A stretch of 9,596 bases of DNA from Leucothrix mucor (GTDB lineage: Bacteria; Pseudomonadota; Gammaproteobacteria; Thiotrichales; Thiotrichaceae), in assembly GCA_011322515.1 (NCBI GenBank), contig DRMS01000269.1, positions 1 to 9,596 on the forward strand. The letters are read 5' to 3'. How positions within the stretch are numbered: position 1 is the stretch's first letter; each line of letters starts with the position of its first letter. A model generated the notes under the pieces. That model was given only the letters and a program-made list of their open reading frames with translations. It did no database searches and was not told the DNA's origin. The position numbers and the translations under genes are program-made. Shown one piece after another: positions 7,532-9,596 of this stretch.

Positions 7532-7709
7532 GAGGAGGTCATCATAAATCTAACAAAATTTCCAACGTTTATTTTTCGAACTTTAAGGCATTGTTGAGGT
7601 GCATAGCAGGGTTATGCAACGACAACAGGAGTGCAGAGGATCGGAATATAAAGTGTTATGCCCTGTTTTTTGGGTGGGAGCAACATATTAGATTTATTGT
7701 GTCCTCCTA
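7532..7709. repeat. MITE-like element with imperfect terminal inverted repeats
   Basis: A 24-bp motif at 7532-7555 (plus) is matched by 7686-7709 read on the minus strand, 19 of 24 identical without gaps. The shared core is ATAAATCTAA, with an AGGAGG block at the outer ends. The interior has no gene. It has a central hairpin at 7592-7627: TGTTG/CAACA outside GCATA/TATGC. The inward-facing repeats, AT-rich interior and short length fit a small non-autonomous transposable element, but target-site duplications are not clear. A related single copy sits upstream of smpB. Confidence 0.5.
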
Positions 7710-7729
7710 TTTAGGTTACTCAGCCAAAA

Positions 7730-8209
7730 TCAGGCGTTTTTCATCAGTCGTGCTTTATCACGGTTCCAATCCTGTTCTTTTGAGGATGCGCGCTTATCGT
7801 GTAATTTTTTACCTTTGCCTACACCAATTTCAACTTTTACATGGTTGTTCTTCCAGTAAAGGCTGAGTGGGATAATGGCATTACCCTTGCGGTCTACTGC
7901 CGCTTGCAAGCGCACAATTTCATAATCATGTAATAATAATTTACGCTGTCGAGTAGGGTTTGGATTAACGTGAGTAGATGCTGAAAGTAGGGGGGATATA
8001 TGTGATCCCACTAGCCATGCTTCGCCCTGATGAAAATTAATATAACTTTCTTTGAGTTGCACCCGCCCCTCGCGTAAACTTTTAACTTCCCAACCACGCA
8101 ATACAAGCCCTGCTTCATGGGTGTTTTCAATAAAGTATTCGTGCCGTGCAATTTTATTAGAGGCAATTACTTTGCCGCCGTGTCCTTTTTTCTTTCGTTT
8201 CTTAGCCAT
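7730..8209 (-). CDS. smpB: SsrA (tmRNA)-binding protein SmpB
   Basis: A 159-residue OB-fold protein that carries tmRNA to stalled ribosomes for trans-translation. A Lys/Arg-rich start leads to ARHEYFIENTHEAG (21-34), the GWEVKSLR signature (39-46), NPTRQRKLLLH (84-94), the strongly conserved LSLYWKN (115-121) and GKGKKLHDKR (131-140). It ends in the DKARLMKNA tail that reads the empty mRNA channel. Length equals E. coli SmpB. No Shine-Dalgarno sequence precedes the ATG. A TATAAT hexamer lies only 6 nt upstream, suggesting a leaderless or near-leaderless message. tmRNA itself (ssrA), often a neighbour, was not found in the window. Confidence 0.97.
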   Translation of the reverse strand: MAKKRKKKGHGGKVIASNKIARHEYFIENTHEAGLVLRGWEVKSLREGRVQLKESYINFHQGEAWLVGSHISPLLSASTHVNPNPTRQRKLLLHDYEIVRLQAAVDRKGNAIIPLSLYWKNNHVKVEIGVGKGKKLHDKRASSKEQDWNRDKARLMKNA

Positions 8210-8215
8210 AGCTAT

Positions 8216-8221
8216 ATTATA
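8216..8221 (-). promoter_or_regulatory. smpB: candidate -10 box of smpB
   Basis: A consensus TATAAT on the minus strand, 6 nt before the smpB ATG. At 16-18 bp spacing there is no recognisable -35; the region is instead covered by the repeated motif at 8234-8257. If used, transcription would begin at or next to the start codon. Confidence 0.4.
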
Positions 8222-8233
8222 ACTCGTAATAAG

Positions 8234-8257
8234 TAGGTGGGCATAATAAATCTAACA
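8234..8257 (+). repeat. third copy of the 24-bp motif, upstream of smpB
   Basis: Matches 7532-7555 at 20 of 24 positions, and also matches the minus-strand copy at 7686-7709; the shared core is ATAAATCTAA. Similarity to the 7686-7709 copy extends a few bases beyond both ends. It occupies roughly -25 to -48 relative to the smpB start codon. It is either a solo transposon end or a regulator site. Confidence 0.55.
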
Positions 8258-8285
8258 TTTGCTTGTTTTTTTTTGATCTTCTGTG

Positions 8286-8771
8286 CTAATGCCCTTTTAT
8301 TAGTAATTTTATGCCGTAGAGAAAAAAAATGCTAAAAACAATAAGACTCCACTCTGGAATGCTGAATCCTGCAAATTTCCATGTAACTTCAACGCAGTCC
8401 CCTGCTCCTGCGAATATTTTTTCAATGACTTCACTGGGGGAAAGTGTGCTGATCCAATAGTTTAAGTCCTCGTCACATTTTGGTGACTGATCCTTAGGTA
8501 ATTGTTGTAACCACGCATGGCGACCTGCTATTCCAAGCCCTGTAAGGCTGGTGGTTGCGATTATTTGACCATAAAGCCTGCGTACTAGACTATGCTTTGG
8601 ATTATGTAGCAATCCGATAAGAAAAATGACACCTAATGTCACTACAATAATGCGCTGCAAAACACAAAGTGGGCAGGGAGCTAGTAGTAAAATATATTGA
8701 AAAAATAGTGCGGTTGCCATAATGCTAGCGGTAATAATAAGACCGATACTAAAGGCAGGGCGTATGGACAT
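8286..8771 (-). CDS. dsbB: disulfide bond formation protein DsbB
   Basis: A 161-residue inner-membrane protein with four hydrophobic segments that reoxidises DsbA and passes electrons to quinone. The first periplasmic pair is C33-P-L-C36, followed at +7 from C33 by the quinone-site Arg (R40). The second pair is C99 (SPKCDEDL) and C126 (GAGDCVEVTWKFAG), with the classic IPEW before the last helix. The start at 8771 is chosen because GGAG lies 9 nt before it. The upstream ATG at 8786 adds five residues but has no ribosome-binding site. Its stop lies 76 bp before smpB, with no obvious terminator between. It diverges from the NTF2-like gene. Confidence 0.95.
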   Translation of the reverse strand: MSIRPAFSIGLIITASIMATALFFQYILLLAPCPLCVLQRIIVVTLGVIFLIGLLHNPKHSLVRRLYGQIIATTSLTGLGIAGRHAWLQQLPKDQSPKCDEDLNYWISTLSPSEVIEKIFAGAGDCVEVTWKFAGFSIPEWSLIVFSIFFLYGIKLLIKGH

Positions 8772-8802
8772 TTGTAGTAGCTCCATGTGAGTAGGAAGGG
8801 TG

Positions 8803-8831
8803 ATGATACCCTTTTTGTTCTTGAATGAAAA
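8803..8831 (-). promoter_or_regulatory. dsbB: possible promoter of dsbB
   Basis: On the minus strand TTTTCA (8826-8831) and TATCAT (8803-8808) are separated by 17 bp. The -35 matches consensus at only four positions, so this is tentative. Confidence 0.3.
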
Positions 8832-8840
8832 TTTAATAAC

Positions 8841-8869
8841 TTGGCTTTAAATTAGAACCTCGCTACTAT
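8841..8869 (+). promoter_or_regulatory. promoter of the NTF2-like gene
   Basis: TTGGCT (8841-8846) and TACTAT (8864-8869) with exactly 17 bp between them on the plus strand. The expected start near 8876 gives a leader of about 25 nt containing a CAGG ribosome-binding site. Confidence 0.5.
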
Positions 8870-8900
8870 CGCCAGCCATTAAATATTATTCAGGTTTATT

Positions 8901-9320
8901 ATGACTCAGGATTTAGACGCTAATTCAGCAACAGTAATAGCACAGCAGTGGCTTGATGACTCAGCACGTACTGCAACTAATAGACAATTTGAGGCACATT
9001 TTAATCTTATCTCCAAGCGTGTGAAGGTCACGGGGGTAGAAGGGTTTGAAAGTGTTAGTTATGAAGACTGGGCTAGGCAAAGTGAGCAAGAGTTTAAAGA
9101 TGGCGTACTTAAAAGCGTGAGTTATGAGGGCTTGAAGATACAGGCGACTAATGATTATCAAATCATGTTCAAAACAGTCGAATCAGTCCTTGCAACTGAC
9201 GGCAAGCACAAGTCTCATGGTCTTGAAATTTTATTAGAAAAAGAAAAGGATGGGGTTTGGCGGGCAAAGCAGGAGCGGGTGTTATCTGATGCTGAAGCGC
9301 GACATGATAAGTTAATATAA
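8901..9320 (+). CDS. small NTF2/SnoaL-like hypothetical protein
   Basis: A 139-residue soluble protein without signal peptide or membrane segment. The pattern is an N-terminal helix (about 8-35, with IAQQWLDDSA and FEAHFNLISK), a short YEDWARQSEQEF helix near 54-65, and alternating beta strands. One late strand is SHGLEILLEKEKDGVWRAKQERVLSD. This layout is typical of the NTF2-like cone fold (SnoaL-like family), which covers enzymes and ligand-binding proteins alike. I cannot assign a substrate. It is the only plus-strand gene here, divergent from dsbB, and it faces a minus-strand gene across a large palindrome. Weak CAGG ribosome-binding site, good candidate promoter. The coding call is firm; the fold call is moderate. 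Confidence 0.8.
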   Translation: MTQDLDANSATVIAQQWLDDSARTATNRQFEAHFNLISKRVKVTGVEGFESVSYEDWARQSEQEFKDGVLKSVSYEGLKIQATNDYQIMFKTVESVLATDGKHKSHGLEILLEKEKDGVWRAKQERVLSDAEARHDKLI

Positions 9321-9331
9321 GGAAGTTCCAA

Positions 9332-9410
9332 AGGAGTGAAAGCTTCAGCTTTTCTGTCAAACAAAACAAGATAGGCTTATCTTGAAGGCAAAGCTGAAGC
9401 TTTCACTCCT
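9332..9410. repeat. nested palindrome with a perfect 21-bp outer stem
   Basis: 9332-9352 and 9390-9410 are perfect 21-bp reverse complements (AGGAGTGAAAGC... paired with ...GCTTTCACTCCT). Inside lies a second hairpin, CAAGATA/TATCTTG (9367-9373, 9378-9384), around a GGCT loop. Each outer arm also contains AAAGCT-TC-AGCTTT, itself a small palindrome. Neither side is followed by a T-tract, so a simple intrinsic terminator is a poor fit. It sits between convergent genes, 11 bp after the NTF2-like stop and 55 bp from the stop of the partial gene. A dispersed palindromic repeat or MITE is the likelier explanation. Confidence 0.75.
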
Positions 9411-9465
9411 GAAATTGCACTCCATTATTTAATAGTGATGATGTTAGTGGAGTACATAATATGGG

Positions 9466-9596
9466 TTAATTCATAACCGTATGCAATACAATATGCTTTT
9501 CAAAATACACTGTAAATCTACCGTATTCCCAACGCGTTATACGTGGCCATTTTTTAGTAGGTCTTCCTCTTGATCTAGTAACACGCTTTGCCTTTC
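9466..9596 (-). CDS. C-terminal part of an unrecognised protein
   Basis: One minus-strand frame runs open from the window edge to a TAA at 9466-9468, giving the last 42 residues of a gene that begins outside the window. The residues look protein-like: a basic stretch with RSRGRPTKKWPR, then ITRWEYGRFTVYF, then a hydrophobic run ending HTVMN. The aromatic-rich, amphipathic pattern suggests beta strands. RGRP with flanking Lys resembles an AT-hook core, but this is weak. I do not recognise the family. The other frames of this stretch are broken by stops. It converges on the NTF2-like gene. Confidence 0.6.
   Translation of the reverse strand, partial: KAKRVTRSRGRPTKKWPRITRWEYGRFTVYFEKHIVLHTVMN

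Noticed and set aside
7533..7539. Perfect Shine-Dalgarno sequence AGGAGGT
   Set aside because: No ATG, GTG or TTG follows within a workable distance. It belongs to the terminal repeat.
7211..7729. Possible tmRNA (ssrA) gene next to smpB
   Set aside because: No tRNA-Ala-like ends, no TTCGA(A/T)TCC T-arm and no tag reading frame on either strand.
7591..7866. Plus-strand open frame of 91 codons partly opposite smpB
   Set aside because: It starts at TTG with only AAGG very close by, half of it is antisense to smpB, and its residues show no protein-like pattern.
9419..9451. ACTCCA/TGGAGT inverted repeat
   Set aside because: Only 6 bp with a long loop in AT-rich DNA, and not distinguishable from chance.
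1..9596. CRISPR array, toxin-antitoxin pair, prophage or defence genes
   Set aside because: No regularly spaced direct repeats and no such proteins in any frame. The coding content is housekeeping.

Overview
This window looks like chromosomal DNA from an AT-leaning gammaproteobacterium. The main evidence is gene order. Reading the minus strand from about 7.2 kb down to position 1, the order is TPR lipoprotein, lolB, ispE, tRNA-Gln, prs, rplY, pth, ychF, tRNA-Met. From memory this matches the Pseudomonas aeruginosa block PA4667 to PA4673 plus its two tRNA genes. LolB and a DsbB with both cysteine pairs also fit a Gram-negative proteobacterium. I cannot name the genus.

Region 1 (1-2650, minus): the rplY-pth-ychF translation-related operon (ribosomal protein L25, peptidyl-tRNA hydrolase, YchF ATPase), then an elongator tRNA-Met with its own very good sigma-70 promoter. 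Region 2 (2626-3813, minus): prs, with an intrinsic terminator behind it and a structured leader of about 190 nt in front. That leader includes a terminator-like hairpin ending about 20 nt before the GTG start. Region 3 (3814-7210, minus): a tight envelope and isoprenoid operon, TPR lipoprotein (LbcA-like), lolB and ispE, with tRNA-Gln at its 3' end. Region 4 (7211-7729): 519 bp without a credible gene. It holds a MITE-like structure of about 178 bp with imperfect terminal inverted repeats and a central hairpin. In Pseudomonas this side of the block is occupied by hemA, so synteny breaks here. Region 5 (7730-8786, minus): smpB and dsbB. A third copy of the terminal-repeat motif lies directly over the smpB promoter region. 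Region 6 (8787-9596): a divergent promoter region, a small NTF2/SnoaL-like gene on the plus strand, a nested palindrome with a perfect 21-bp outer stem, and the C-terminal 42 codons of an unrecognised minus-strand gene cut by the window edge.

Most of the window is housekeeping: translation fidelity and recycling (Pth, YchF, SmpB, L25, two tRNAs), PRPP supply (Prs), isoprenoid precursors (IspE), and envelope biogenesis (LolB, the TPR lipoprotein, DsbB). I see no clear novel multi-gene system. The parts most worth a second look are non-coding: the three-copy 24-bp motif around smpB, the prs leader, and the 9332-9410 palindrome.
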